A stretch of DNA of 64,000 bases from Typha latifolia (Eukaryota; Streptophyta; Magnoliopsida; Poales; Typhaceae), in assembly GCA_019914945.1 (NCBI GenBank), contig CM034101.1, positions 1,623,188 through 1,687,187 of the forward strand, written 5' to 3'. This document shows positions 12,282 through 24,702 of this stretch, in pieces (within the stretch, counting starts at the first letter, position 1; each line of letters opens with the position of its first letter). Below the pieces are notes generated by a model that saw only the letters and a list, made by a program, of their open reading frames with translations, was not told the origin of the DNA and ran no database searches. The position numbers and the translations under genes are program-made.

Positions 12282-13692
12282 ATGGCCGCGGAGGAACCTG
12301 GAGCTGTAATAATAGACATCAACGAAAGGCTGGTGAATGCTATTAAACAAAACCTCAACGCCGTCTGTGGTGATCAAGAGATCGAGGCAGAGAATTTCAC
12401 CATCTTTCGTGTCCCTGCCTACATTCGACGTATCAACGAGGACCTCTTTGAACCCCGGCTTGTCTCCATCGGCCCATATTACTGTGGCAGCAGGAACCTT
12501 CTAGCAATGCAAGAGCATAAGTGGCGATATCTTCGAGACTTTCTCGCTCGGAACAGCGACAACAGCATTGAGGACTGTGTCAGTAAAATAAGAGACTTAG
12601 AAGCACGCGCGCGGAGATGCTATTTCGAGCCCATCAAGCTTGAAAGTGATGACTTTGTGGAAATGTTGCTTCTGGATGGATGCTTCATTATCGAGTACTT
12701 CCTCAAATTGGACGAGTGCTCTGAAGACACTACGTTTGAAGTTTATTGGATGTCGCCGCGTGTAGCGAATGACTTGCTCATGATAGAGAACCAAATTCCC
12801 TTTTTTGTACTTCAAAGTTTGTACGCTCTTCTTGTTCGCTCCAGTGCTACAACTAGCGCTTCTAGTTCGGGAGACCAAAGCACCTTCGTGAAGATTGTTC
12901 GTAAATCCATGACTCAATATGACGATCATATTTCTGATGAGTTAATAGCAAGTGATCAAGAAATATATCACATATTACATCTTTATCACCTCTCTTTCGT
13001 GCCGAAGCCACCGAATCCAGAGCAGGACCCACTCCATGGCAGGAAAAGAAATCTTCTTCAGATGTTAAAACTAAGTCAGGTCTTCTCTTTACTTCTCCAA
13101 TATTGTCTACGACCAGTACAGGTAACAAGATCGGAAGGATATATTCCATGCGCTACTGAGCTTCGGGAGGCCGGTGTAATATTTAAGAAGAAACCTGAAG
13201 GGTTCCTTCTTAGATATAACTTTCCGAGATGGCCTACTCGAGATCCCTTTTCTCTCTATTAACGAGCTCACCAGGTCTCGCTTCATGAACCTTGTCGCCT
13301 TCGAGCAGTCCAGCAATCAAGTGAAGAGAAACATGACGTGCTTCGCGATCTTTATGGACCGCATAATCAACACGTCAAGAGATGTTGCGATACTTCAGCA
13401 GTGCGGTATTCTCGAGAACCAGTTGGCGACTGATGAGGAGATGGCAATCTTTTTTAACCATCTAAGTTACTGGGCATATATTTTCGAACACGAACACTAT
13501 CTCGCCGAGTTGTTCACAGATGTGAATCAGTACTGTGACTCATATTGGCATAGGTGGAAGGCAGGGCTGAAGCGGGACTATTTCAGCAATCCATGGACTT
13601 TAATTTCATTGGTGGCTGCCATAATTCTTCTTGTTCTCGCCTTCCTTCAGACCGTTTTTACCATCTATCCTTTCTACCACCCTCGATCGTAG
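12282..13692 (+). pseudogene. DUF247 plant protein gene with a one-base frameshift
   Basis: Members of the plant-specific DUF247 family are membrane-anchored proteins of mostly unknown role; some act in grass self-incompatibility and defence. The N-terminal part (12282-13262, 326 codons) has family hallmarks such as FRVPAYIRRIN, RLVSIGPYY, EHKWRYL and LLLDGCFIIEYFL. The C-terminal part continues in another frame: FLDITFRDGLLEIPFL, then NLVAFEQ, INTSRDVAIL and LKRDYFSNPWTLIS, ending in one hydrophobic membrane segment. The switch is explained by one extra G in the GGG at 13200-13202; the span of 1411 bases is 470 codons plus one base. As written, translation stops at 13260-13262, losing about 150 residues including the anchor. 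It is intronless, as is usual for the family. AATAAA lies at 14076-14081. It is a young pseudogene or a sequence error; the family call is firm. Confidence 0.88.
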
Positions 13693-14435
13693 CTTTCATC
13701 TTATATCTATGTTTTAGTGGTGTCAGCTAGCATTTGATGTACTTGGCTTGATGGAAAAAGCAGAATCTTTCAATCTCACAAGAAGAAGGGACATGTTGAG
13801 CTTCTGCATCAGATGAATGCAGGTTGTGCGTTTATTACTGGGCAAGAACAAATAATGCCGAGGCTCAAGCGGGCGAAGCTAATGCTTCAAGGAATTCAAT
13901 AAAGAGCCGAAAGAACTAATTCAGCTGACTGACTCTGGATACTTCCTGGTTGTTTTTCGTGTAGCGGTTTCCTTTGTTTGGATTGTGGTTCTGTTTGCGT
14001 TGCTTGTAGTTGTTTTATTTTTGTGATGCGATATTGTCGTGAGTGTAGTTTTTATGGATGTTGGAACGTTTTCGTAATAAAATTGAGCTTTTATAGCTTT
14101 TGCTCAAATAAATAATATTTTAGTGATGGTCTTGTCTGTAAATTATTTCTTTTCGCAAGTGATGTTGTTTGAATTGGAAAATAAATAGAAAAAGAAGGAT
14201 ATATATATTTTATATGTCATTCCAGCGGATAAATTATTACAAAGATCAGGTATTTTGTGGTGACAGGCGGTGCTCTCTTTTCGTTGAAGTACAATCACCA
14301 GCACGCGTTTCCTAATCGAAAATTAATTGGAATTGGGTCTAATGGATTAATCCTGCTCATAATACAAAACCTGATCGATGCAGCGTAGCGTGAAGGACAT
14401 GGTCTTCGATCTGTTGTTGGACGACTTTTTAACTA
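13693..14435. other. 3' flank of the DUF247 gene
   Basis: This 0.7-kb stretch has a likely polyadenylation signal at 14076-14081 and AT-rich DNA. No further gene is seen. Its right edge is where similarity to the 9.4-kb block begins. Confidence 0.55.
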
Positions 14436-15462
14436 CCACTCTTTTTTGTTCTTATTGATGTTTGTATATTAGATGCGATGATGCCTACGATGATATGAAC
14501 ATTTTGACTATAGGATTTCGTGATTTCAACAGGATATTTTCCGATTTCCTGATGGATGATGCCTCCAAAACTCATTATCACCAGTATTGCATTGAATCCG
14601 GTGCTCCATTATATAATATAGGCCTGAGTCAGCCCAATATTAGCCCAATCGGTATGCCTACTGGATGTGCAAAAGGCTTCATCAGACGGCCTAATGGCTA
14701 GTTGAGCCAGCCCAATCTATATATTTACGGGCCCAATAGTTAGATCTACCGGAAGCTACGCGACAAATACCGCGCAAACGTAGACACGTCCACTAATATA
14801 CTTCATAGTGGGTTTGTTAGAGTGTCACCTCATTTTAATTGCTTTGCTTTGCTCTGCTCTGGAATCTGGATAATATAATAATAACCGAAGAAGAGCAAAC
14901 ATCGATCAAGACTCGAAAGAGTAGAGTTTTTTTTTTTTTTTTCTGGCGTCAAAAAGAAACCGTGTCCCAGTTCCGTTGGTTATCCACTGGAACGACGCAA
15001 AAAGACGAGCATCATTTCCATCTTAATCCACCTTTCGTTTTCTCTTTTTTCTTTTTCTTTAAACCTCTTCTCATGATCTCATCTCCTAAGATCGTCGCGT
15101 TGGCCTCTGGCCTTCCTCCACGCGTCTTTCTCGCAACAGTGAGCAAGATTCACGGAATTGCAAGGAAGAACGAATAAAACGTATCACTCCTAGTGCTCAC
15201 TTCTTGGAAGTTTCTCCATTCATTATCCCAATTGTCCAAAGGGGAGTAATAGGTGCCATTCTCTCACTTGTTGCTTTCATCCCATTAAACACTTCTTAGA
15301 GTATTTTTGGCCCAAACCTAATTACCACACTGTCACTAAGACAAAGAACCAATTTTTTTAAAAAAAATTCCATCTCTAATAAGCCAATGGTTGTACTAGG
15401 ACCCTCCACCACTTAGTCTTGCTCTTTAACTACTCTTCTCAACTCTCTCTCTCTCTCTTGAC
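14436..15462 (+). repeat. Duplicated block, copy B (promoter side of the intact remorin gene)
   Basis: This is the partner of 9399-10094 and it continues into the remorin coding sequence to about 15781. It carries the shared phrases AGTCAGCCCAATATTAGCCC, CCACTAATATACTTCATA and AACATCGATCAAGACTCGA. A T-run insertion at about 14928-14943 and a segment at about 15062-15430 are not matched in copy A. As the region just upstream of an intact gene, it should contain the remorin promoter. Confidence 0.8.
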
Positions 15463-16225
15463 ATGTTGAGTATTCAAAGTCCTCGCACCGGAGACGACGA
15501 CGACATCTCCGGCGACGTCGAATTCCGCGACATCCACGCTTTAACTCCTCGCAGAGACCGCTCGCCGGCGCCTTCTGTAGTAAGCGACTTATCCGTCGGT
15601 GAGGAATATTCCTTGGCGATCGTCGCGGATTCCGCCATGCGGCAGAACGATGGCAACGTAAGCATGGGGAGGATTGGAGAGGAAGAGGAGGAGGTGGAGG
15701 AGGTGAATCCGCTGGCAATAGTTCCTGACAACAACCCCCGGATGCCGTCTCCTCGCCGTGCTGCGCCGGCGGCGGAGGAGGTGTCGGTGGTTAGGGTGAA
15801 GAAGGAGGAGGTGGAGTCGAAGATAGCGGCGTGGCAGACGGCGGAGATCGCGAAGGTCAACAACCGGTTCAAGCGGGATGATGTCTTTATCAATGGGTGG
15901 GAGAACGAGAAGGTCGAGAAGGCGACGGCGTGGTTAAAGAAAATAGAGGTACGACGTTACCTCTTGCTCGCTCTGACATTGCGTTAAGCTCTCAGAGAAT
16001 AATGATTTATGATATATAATTTCTTGTTTGTAGAGGAAGTTGGACGAGCAGCGTGCGAAGGCGATCGAGAAGACTCAGAACGATGTGGCGAAGGCGCATC
16101 GCAAGGCAGAGGAGAAGAAGGCATCGGCGGAGGCAAAGAGGGGGACAAAGATTGCGAAGGTGTTGGAGATGGCGAATTTTATGAGAGCTGTGGGTAGAAC
16201 TCCATCGAGACGCAGCTTGTTTTAG
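15463..16225 (+). CDS. Remorin family protein (group 4-like), 225 aa
   Basis: Remorins are plant plasma-membrane nanodomain proteins involved in signalling and plant-microbe interactions. Two exons, 15463-15948 and 16034-16225, join in frame across an 85-base intron (GTACGACG...TTTGTAG). The N-terminus (MLSIQSPRTG, then VEFRDIHALTP) resembles group 4 remorins. It is followed by an acidic, Ser/Pro-rich variable region with a Glu run near residues 68-76. The C-terminal remorin domain (about 105-215) shows IAAWQTAEIAKVNNRFKRDD, GWENEKVEKATAWLKKIE, a long charged coiled coil and the final KVLEMANFMRAVGRTP. The protein ends SRRSLF; the short C-terminal tail is where remorins bind the membrane. A broken 5' copy lies at 10095. 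The start is the first ATG and is conserved in that copy. Confidence 0.93.
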
Positions 16226-17280
16226 TCTGGAGTCGTTAATTCCATTTGTTGCATGTGATTTCCTTTTTGCATAGTTAATTTTGGTTTGTGTTAGGTTTGG
16301 TGTAACATGAGAAGGCCTTGAGCTTTCCAGTTACATAGCGTTCTGAAATGAGTCTGTCGTTTGATCAGGAGAAGAGTGGGAGAGAATAAAGAGAAAGATA
16401 CAGAGACAGAGAACTGTAAGGCTGATGGCTGTGTATTGTGTTTTATTTTGCTTTTTAGGATTAGAAACTTTTATTGTACTTTTATCCAAAAAAAAATTTT
16501 CTTCAATTTAAAAGCTATTATTAGCAATCCAATTCTCATTCGAGTAGTTATTATGGAGCATTATGTTTGAGTTCCATGAACGTATACAATTGAAGCATGG
16601 TCATTTAAGACGAGAAGCCCCACCATGTATTATTGCAAGAGGAGCAGGGAAGCAAACTCACATGGAAACAGAGCAGGCCATGCTTTTAGATAACAGGGGA
16701 ACAAGAACATGGCATGTGAAGTCTCTCCCCGTCCCCCTTTTAAGTCTTGGCTTTTTCGCCACATTCCCTTCCTAAATCTTCTATTATTTCTTTGAAAATA
16801 AGAAGCATTGAAAGGAAAGGAAGAACAGCTATCTTTTTGGCTAATATCTATCAGCTAAGAATCATTTTCCCCTTATATAAATCAGATCTTAAACTTACCG
16901 TGGAAAGAAAACTAATCATATAGGAGAAAAGGGATCTGCTCGACATCCATGCAAACTCAGATCTATGAAGAGCAAAATTAGGACATACGTATAAAAAGGT
17001 ACTTTAGAAGAGTATACATGCTTACACTTTCGTTACTTTTGATGAAATAGACAAGAGTGTCAACAAAGTGTCGATTATAAGTTTTGAATGTAAAACTGAA
17101 TGACGGTCAAGTAAACTCAAGTTGGTCATATCATATTCCAACTCCTACCAATAAAAAGGGAACTTGTACATGCATAGTTGAAGTACTTGATCACTAAAAA
17201 AGAACTGTCCCACCCACAAGAAATTGAAGTTGATCATCAAGCATGATGCTACAACATTAAGATGACGGCCCACTTGAAAT
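16226..17280. other. Convergent intergenic region, remorin and SF3A2
   Basis: The two genes end toward each other, so this 1.05 kb holds both 3' untranslated regions. It is AT-rich, and I see no additional gene, repeat pair or transposon end. Confidence 0.55.
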
Positions 17281-20200
17281 CTACTGAGACATGTTAGGTG
17301 GTGGTGGCGGCGGTGGACGAGCACCTTGGCCTTGCATCTGCTGTCCAAGGAAGCCAAAGGGTGGCCTAGCCTGGATGCCTGGAGTAAAGTTGGCCATTGC
17401 ACCACTCCCCATTGGTGGTGGTATTGAGCGCGGAGGGCCATTTGCAACTGGTGGCGGAGGTGGAGGTTGTGCGCCACCCATAGGTGGTGCAGGTGGTGGA
17501 ACCCTAGGAGGGTTCACAAAGGGTGCAGAGGGAGGAGGTCCTTGAGGCGGCGGTGGCGGTGGCGGTGGAGCTTGAGGTGGCGGTGGCCTTGGAGGAACAC
17601 CGGGTGCTGAAATTCCATTTGCTACTGGTGCAGGTGCTGTTGGTGGTTTATTAGCTTCCGGTGGCTTTATTTTGAAGTACAGTTGCAACTGTTGAGAGAA
17701 GAACGCAAATTGTCAGTAACTTGAAAACGAGACTACTGTAGAACAAGATACAGATTGAAAAATAAAATTAAGTAAACAAACCGTGAACATCTTTAGATCT
17801 GGATCCCAATGTGAAAAGAATTTGTCTGTTGACTTATCAATTTCTGTGCTAGGAATCTGAAATTTTTTTGGCAAGTTAAGTAGAATATTCACTGTAGAAT
17901 ACACTTATAAGAAAGATGTGGAAGACAAACCTTAAAGCCAATGGTTTCATATGGTTCAGCTGCAAACAGAAGATACTGATATCTTTTATCACAAGCTTGT
18001 ATCCTCTGCCATAAATAAATTCTTCAAAGTTAAATCTTGTTAACAAAAGGAGAAGTACAATAGAGATTGCATTTTCCATGACAACTGAATTCTAAGGCAT
18101 CTTAACTATAGAAAATTTACAAAGATATTTAGAGTAATCAAACACACAAACATTGCATTACCTGCTCAAAGGACGACATAAATCGGTGCCTCGGCTTGGC
18201 ATTATCTTCTATTTCAGGGTATTCAATCTGGAACAGTAGTCAAAATGAATTACAACTTACTTGCAACATTAAGTATCTTATTTGTCAATAGCAAACTATC
18301 ATATAAAATGTTTGGTTAACTCCCACTCAAATTTGAAAAATGTAAGAATTAGTGGTGAGTAATGAACATCTTAAAGTGACAATCAAAATAACCATACTAA
18401 CAAATGTTTAAACCTGAAGAGATGCTTTGTGAAAATGATAACGTATTAGGATGCTTGATTCCTTTGAAGCATATCTATGCAGAAACTAAGAGACTAGAAC
18501 TTATCTACAAGAATTATTACTTGAGAAGGGTACTTTGTCAGCAATTTCAAACTCCTTACAGGACAAAGAAATGGAGGATAATATCAAGCAGTCTATGAAG
18601 GTTGTTGAAACGAATAGCTCAAACAAATACGGCAAAGCAACTTCTCTTGATATCTAATAGAAGCCCTGTAATTAGTGGTCATTTTGAGTATCCTTCTTTA
18701 ATCAATTATGAAGGAAAGATAACAACCACAGAATCAAGAATAGGATTCCAACAATTGTACCCAAGTCTGATTTCCAATATTTGCATGAAGAAATTAAATT
18801 CAGATCATATGGGTCAACTCAAACTTAAAAAAGAGAACAGCTAAGTCGATGTGTTTGATCTTATTGGCTAGAATGCAAACTCAACAAATCTTACAATTGA
18901 ATTACTAGCCATACTTAATCTAGGTGGCCAAAGCTGGATTCTGCTGAAAAACTGATTCTAGAAGAAATCTTAATTTTTATAACATATAAATAATGGATAG
19001 TCTAAAAAAAATCTCTCCATGTTGATATCCAAAATTCAAAATATCAAGAATATAAGTACTGCATCTTTAGCCTAGATCCAACATGAAAAGTATTTTGTCA
19101 TACTGCACAGCAGTGCTATTATTTGGAATAGAAAAATTCATGACCAGACAGATAAGGAATGATTATCTGACTTATGACAGGATATCTCAAAGAGTGAATT
19201 GTTGTATTAATCATAAATAGTTGTGTTTTCAAAAATTAGTATCTGTTTACAATATGCAAACCTGGAAAAGAAGAGAGCGCTGCTTGGTTTCTGGATCAAA
19301 CTGCTTTGTTACCCTGTACCCAGGTCTACCAATCTTAACTGCACACAGTAAAAGTTTCAGAATCACCAGTAGAATATACATTGAGGGGCGCAAAAGTTTT
19401 ACGCAATTGGAAATGTCAAATTCAACAGTTCCAGAGCACAAAGAAATGGATATGCCTCCGTGGCCATGGCTAGAGAGTAAGTAATCAATGTTAACCAACA
19501 GAACAAGCGGTCATACTATACATTTTATAACAAATACCAAACCAAATTAAAATAGGTTATTACCCACAGAAACAAAAGTAACACGATAACACTTCTAAGA
19601 TTCAATTTTAGCAATGAAGACTGCTACTTATTTAACCTAAACATCAATTTTCCTTTCTTGTTATTGCTCATAGGAGCACATTATTGAAGCTTGTACAGAG
19701 ATACAACATTTTAACAACCATCAATCATAGAGTGGTGAAATAACAAAACTAACAATATATAGGTGTTGGCGTGGTATCCAGATATAATATAATTCAAATA
19801 GACTCCACGACAATGTACCGTAAGATTATATGGATACTTCGGTACATGACACTCTGAAAAAGTACGATAAGAATGCCAAGGAAAAAATTAGTATACTTGT
19901 GCATCTGTTAAAGAAAATATGCTCATATATATAATACTGTTCTTCTTTAGGCATGTTAGAAATGAATAACTTGAAAAGTGAACAAGTAGCTTAAGAAGGT
20001 ACCTTCTAAGCTCAACTGCCTATGCCTAGGTAGTCCATTATAGTCATAAGTCACAACAAACTGTTCTAAAGCTGAATGAAAGAAATTAGTTGCCACAATA
20101 TAGGCACCCACATATTATAATGTTTTGGTGTTTTACATCATAATCTTCCCTTATATATTATTCACAAAGAGAAACTTATGGATTTGAAGGAGTTCCAAAA

Positions 20201-21097
20201 TGAGGGCAACGACAACAACCACCGAGCCTTTAGCCCCACCAATTGGGCATTGTATGTATGGTTCCTTCTAATATCTAAGATCTTACATAATATAATAGAT
20301 ACCGTGTTATTAATGTTTACTTTCTGTTGATAATGTTTTCACAGTGCAATATAACAAATTTATAGGACTCTTTCTATAATCAATGGCAATATCAGCATGA
20401 TCCATGTCATGGCTAGCAAAACTTTCCAATAAACAAATCCTCCCAGATAATTGATCAAACCAAAATCGTCAACCTAACTATGAATTTTCACCTCTGTAAG
20501 CACAAGCTTGCATCTTAATGCATTACGGTGTAGTACAAATAAGAAATCATATCCAACACAAGAAAGCCATACATGTTGCATAAAGCTACCCTACCATTAC
20601 AAGGAAAGAACCATCATGAGACATGGAAGTGGCACAAACATTTATATCACGAAACTAGTAAAAGAAAGAGGTCACGGAGAAGAGATTATGTAAATATATA
20701 CCGGACTTGCGCATAGCAATATTGCGCTTGTGGGGCTGCGGCTGAGCGGGTGCATCCTTGGCCTCGCGGGCGGCTCGCTTTGCGAGGTTAGTCTGATGGC
20801 GCTTCCCCTGTGTGTGCGCCAAGTAGTTCCCCTCGTTGTTGTGCAGCGTTAGACATAGCTTGCACTCGTAGCTGAAACACCAAGATATCCAAAAAGTTGA
20901 GACCCGATCGGACGAGAGCTAAGGTTAGGGTTAGGGTTGGAGCACCTTCCGAGATGGTTTCGCATGAAGTAGGGATCCTTGGCGAGGTCGATGGTCTCGA
21001 GGGCCAGACGCCGGAGGCGCTCCCGCCGGTCGATCGCCTCGTTTTGGGCAGAGGCGGCGCCGCCGCTCCCTGGCTTCGATCCCCATTCCCGGTCCAT
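17281..21097 (-). CDS. SF3A2: Splicing factor 3A subunit 2 (SF3A2/SAP62/Prp11), 340 aa
   Basis: This is a subunit of SF3a in the U2 snRNP, needed for spliceosome assembly at the branch site. Seven exons on the minus strand: 21097-20946, 20871-20702, 19338-19262, 18227-18162, 18005-17931, 17856-17782 and 17688-17281. All borders are GT/AG, and the exons total 1023 bases. After MDREWGSKPGSGGAASAQNE comes the conserved helix to NHLGSYECKLC. The matrin-type zinc finger uses C54, C57, H70 and H76. Then come KIGRPGYRVTKQFDPET, RHRFMSSFEQ, RYQYLLFAAEPYETIGFK and FFSHWDPDLKMF, all matching the family. The tail from about 213 is a proline-rich repeat region as in animal SF3A2. A telomere-like repeat lies in intron 1. 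Identification is firm and no defect is seen. Confidence 0.95.
20923..20940 (-). promoter_or_regulatory. Telomere-like repeat at the start of SF3A2 intron 1
   Basis: GGTTAGGGTTAGGGTTGG (plus strand) lies a few bases downstream of the first 5' splice site, reading AACCCTAACCCTAACC on the gene strand. This is a telo-box-type motif close to the start of a housekeeping gene. A role in expression is inferred from family knowledge only. Confidence 0.4.
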
Positions 21098-21267
21098 GCT
21101 CCGCACTGCCCCTATCCCACTGCGTCGAAAAGCCGAGCACGGCGATTTTTAATCTGGAGCTTTTTAGATAGGATGGAAATGGGTTGCGGATAATATCCGA
21201 CCCGTTCGGTTTCATCATATATGGATATAAATATGAATTAAAAATAGTATCCTAATGTGTACCCTTA

Positions 21268-21452
21268 TATCTATAAATTTTAAATTTATCATAGTAGCGG
21301 TAAAAAATAACAAATAAAATCTGACGTATTTTTATGTATAATTCTCTAATCTATTATTATATATCTATAAATTATTATAATAGTGGTAAAAATAATAGAA
21401 TAAACTCTCAATTTTTATTTCTTATGTGATTCTCTAATCTGTTTTACTATAT
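21268..21452. repeat. Two-unit imperfect tandem repeat, about 92 bp each
   Basis: Both units begin TATCTATAAATT and share a TAGTGG/TAGCGG-TAAAAATAA core and an ATTCTCTAATCT end. Unit 1 is about 21268-21360 and unit 2 about 21361-21452. It is AT-rich and non-coding, upstream of SF3A2. Confidence 0.6.
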
Positions 21453-21589
21453 ATTGTGTTATAGCATAGAACTCTCTTTTTTATAATCAATGAGGTCGTA
21501 AGTTCAACTCCAAATACAAATAATATTGTAGAGAAATTGTTTAGTGATTTGGCTCGATTCGGTTGATAGTTTAGTAATACGGTTAGCTT

Positions 21590-24130
21590 AGAAGAACAGC
21601 TTGTCAGCCCTGCCACCCTGCCCCCGCGTCCTCCCTTCTCCTTCTTCTTCCCTTGCCCTTGTTGTGCACGCTACCCTGCTCCCACCTCCATTAAACACCC
21701 ATCTTCCCCTCCTCGAACGCGCCATTTCTCCACCTCACTACCTCTCTCCATCTCTTCTCGTAGGTTGCCGACGCCGGAGCCGCCGAGCTTGCTGACCAAC
21801 CCACTTTTTTCGGTAAGCCCTCCTTCCCTTTCCTTTTTTTTCCTGTTACTTCCCTCATCGACCTTGTGCTGTGCCGTCGGCACCGTCGGCCTCGTGCCGC
21901 GCCGCCAGCGTCGCAGCCCCTCGGGCTTTCCGCTCTCCTTTCCGTCTCCTCCCTCGGAAGAGAAATACCGAGGGAGGGTCTAGGGGGTTGTTTAACCCCT
22001 ATACCCCCCTACTTGGATGCAGTCATATCGCAACCCACTGAGCCCCTTGGTGGGCTGCGATCAGACGCAGCCCATGAGCACTCCTTGGTGGGTTGCAGTC
22101 GAGACCGCAACCCACTAGGCTTAAGTTGGGTGGGCTGCAGACCGCAGCCCACCAACTAAGCCTTTGGTGGGCTGTGGTTGGACCCAGTCCACTTTAGCCA
22201 AACTTGTGGGCTGCAGTCCAATTGCAGCCCACCAGGCCCCCCTTGCCTATTGGGTTAGGTTTGAGCCTAACCCAATTCCTCTAGCTTAGCCCATTTGGGA
22301 CTATTTGGACTCTATAATCCCCATTTATCTATTGCCACCTGATTAATTACCCTAACCCCTTAATGAAAATTTAGTATCATGTGAATTTTAGGATAGCATA
22401 GTGCTCGCAGTAAGAGACGCTCAAGTAATGGCCAAAGATAAATGCTCTAATAAAATAATTAATTCTATTAGTTCGCTAATCTTATGTATGGCGTTACTTG
22501 CGTGAATTAATAGGATTTACACCGCGTGAGGAGGATTTTGGAAATCCGAAAGAGCCGACTAACTGACGAGATTTACCATACTGTGGAGACCCCTAGGTGA
22601 GTAGAGTTATACAAATCTAGAATAGTATAATTACAGTCATTATACTTGTCATGACACTATAGGAAATGTCGGTATTAATGCATGCATTTAGTACACCATG
22701 TTATATCTTTGCATATGCAGTTATTGATAACTTGCTTATCATAACTTAATGTAGCAGAAACATTAGTGTGATAATGCTTTACATGTATCTTGTATGGTAT
22801 ACTATTGCATAGATGTATAATTGTTGTGAGTATAGAAGGTAACGATCATGATGACTATGACATGCTTTATACACTTATAGACACTGCACCACTTCCACCT
22901 ATCATTAGTAGTCGGATTCTGACTAGGCAGTAGTACCCTTACCCACTCAGCCCAGAGTTAAGGATAGAGTGTATTTTATATGACTATACTATTAGCGGCC
23001 TACACCTAATGTCGGGAGCCTGTGTGGCATTCAGGTAGTTATACTGCATAGTCAAGACTAGATTATGATGATAGAAGAACATGATTGTGAGGCGGGGATA
23101 TAACTCTAGCGGTACCCGACGACGTAGGGTTAGGGCGTCTGTTGATGAGTCGAGGGCTCCCGATTCTCTCGTTGAGAGCGGTGATGATTTAGAGAGAGTG
23201 AGATATGGGCTTACGACTGGGGTCCTTAGTCTGATGGCCACAGATAATCGGTCACATGTAGTGTCGCCATACACGTGTAGGTGACATTACCGCTAGATGT
23301 GTATATATCCCCCTCGATGTATGAGATGACGAATGATTATGTGATAGATGATTGTTTCTTGAGAGTATTTATCTGTGTGGTGAATAGCTCAATGAGCGAT
23401 GATAAGTATGATTAACACCTTGGTAGGCATGAAATGACTAAACTGCTATTTTATTGCTATGCATAATATGTAAAACCTATGATTAAGATGTGTACGAATA
23501 AGAGATTATATCAAGCTTTATATCTATGTAAACTTATCGTGATACGTTTAGAAACTAGCGTGTTCCAGGATAGTGACTAGTAATCTTTATCAATTGCATT
23601 GATTTAGTAATTTGTGGTAAGTCATTTCAACAAGCATATCGTTATTATTAACAAATATAGGCATACATTGGATATACACATGTGATTTCATTATTTTAGA
23701 TTGTATGGATACTACTCACTGGGCTGTAAGCTCACCACCTCGTGGTGGCATTATTTCAGAGCTAGGGGACGCAGGTGCGGGCAGCGAGGAGTAGCTGCTT
23801 TTTCCTTTTCAGTATGTATTTTAGTTGTATTAAGCCCCTGCGAGGGCGTTATGATGATGTCGTATTTTGGACTTTAGTATTGTATTTTGGATGTACAATT
23901 GGAAGGCTTGTTGTGGTCTGTGAAATTTGTATCCAGACTCTTAGTTGAGTTTAATTATGGTGAAATTGTGCTGTTGTGTGTCTTGTGAAATCCTTATACT
24001 GACAGGTCATGTGATGCACCGCGTGGGAGATTTACCCATGCGGTTTACACGTGTATTTAGAGGTTTGGATGTTTCATGGATGCTCTTCAATTTACAGAGT
24101 GTGATAACCTGATCCTTAACACTACCAAAA
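21590..24130. mobile_element. Probable degenerate gypsy-type LTR (non-coding)
   Basis: About 2.5 kb without coding capacity begins with a C/T-rich, GC-rich leader-like stretch (21600-21990). It continues through moderately GC-rich DNA and includes a segment near 23709 reading TACTCACTGGGCTGTAAGCT, then CACC and a CAG-type acceptor-like site. That arrangement is reminiscent of the long LTRs of Tekay/Del chromoviruses. No reverse transcriptase or integrase is present and I could not fix the ends or a target-site duplication. It may be a solo LTR, a truncated LTR or another repeat. This is pattern-based inference only. Confidence 0.4.
22051..22276. repeat. Cluster of five perfect short hairpins
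   Basis: Within 226 bases there are five inverted repeats with short loops: 22051-22059/22066-22074, 22088-22096/22107-22115, 22129-22138/22144-22153, 22206-22215/22223-22232 and 22249-22259/22266-22276. The first four use variants of GTGGGCTGC/GCAGCCCAC; the last pairs ATTGGGTTAGG with CCTAACCCAAT. Allowing bulges, the third extends to about 17 pairs. They lie in the putative LTR. Confidence 0.85.
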
Positions 24131-24702
24131 AGATAGTACTTTGATACCCTGATTAATTCATGTTGCTGTTGTTCTATATTGCAACCTTCGTAGATGTAGA
24201 TTTGAGTTAATTATGCTTGCTGGCATTTTCCTCCTGGATGCAGATCAGCAACTTCGTTAGTATTTGGTTGGTCCCTTAGATTACTAAAGCTATACCTATT
24301 GTCAATTTGTAACCAATTCTAGAAGAAATTCAATTGATTCATTTAGAAATGAATTCCGCTGTTTGGTTGGAAAACAGTAGACTTGAAAAGTACAACTCCA
24401 AATCATCAGAGTTTATTACATGCATTAAAATTCAGTCAAATTAATTACAATCTCATCAAATAATAATAGTTCCAAATAGTAAAATTAGAGAATTTAGAAT
24501 TATAGATCAACATGATAAACAACGAAATTCCATAGACTTGGTGTTGATAAAAGCCATGATTTAGACAATGAAAAACTGCTAGACCACAGATATAGGCGAT
24601 ATATTAAATTAAAAGAAAAAAAAAAGAATATACGACACGAACGAAAACTAAGCAGTAAGCACACTTGACAGTTGACACTTGGACCATCAAACTTCACTTC
24701 AT
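24131..24702. other. 3' flank of receptor kinase gene A
   Basis: AT-rich DNA between the putative LTR and the stop codon of gene A. A poly-A-like run is at about 24613-24624. No gene is seen. Confidence 0.5.

Noticed and set aside
17291..17545. Gly-rich plus-strand open frame
   Set aside because: It is the antisense shadow of the proline-rich tail of SF3A2.
18404..18844. Two adjacent plus-strand open frames of 64 and 80 codons inside an SF3A2 intron
   Set aside because: They have no recognisable domain, are AT-rich, and lie in an intron opposite to a firm gene; chance frames are the simplest explanation.
20160..20280. SINE-like fragment in an SF3A2 intron (AGCCTTTAGCCCCACCAA phrase)
   Set aside because: The phrase resembles the 3' part of a common plant retroelement, but no boundaries, tail or flanking duplication could be defined.
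21495..21510. AAGTTCAACTCC resembling the T-loop of a tRNA
   Set aside because: No matching acceptor stem, D-arm or anticodon arm surrounds it.
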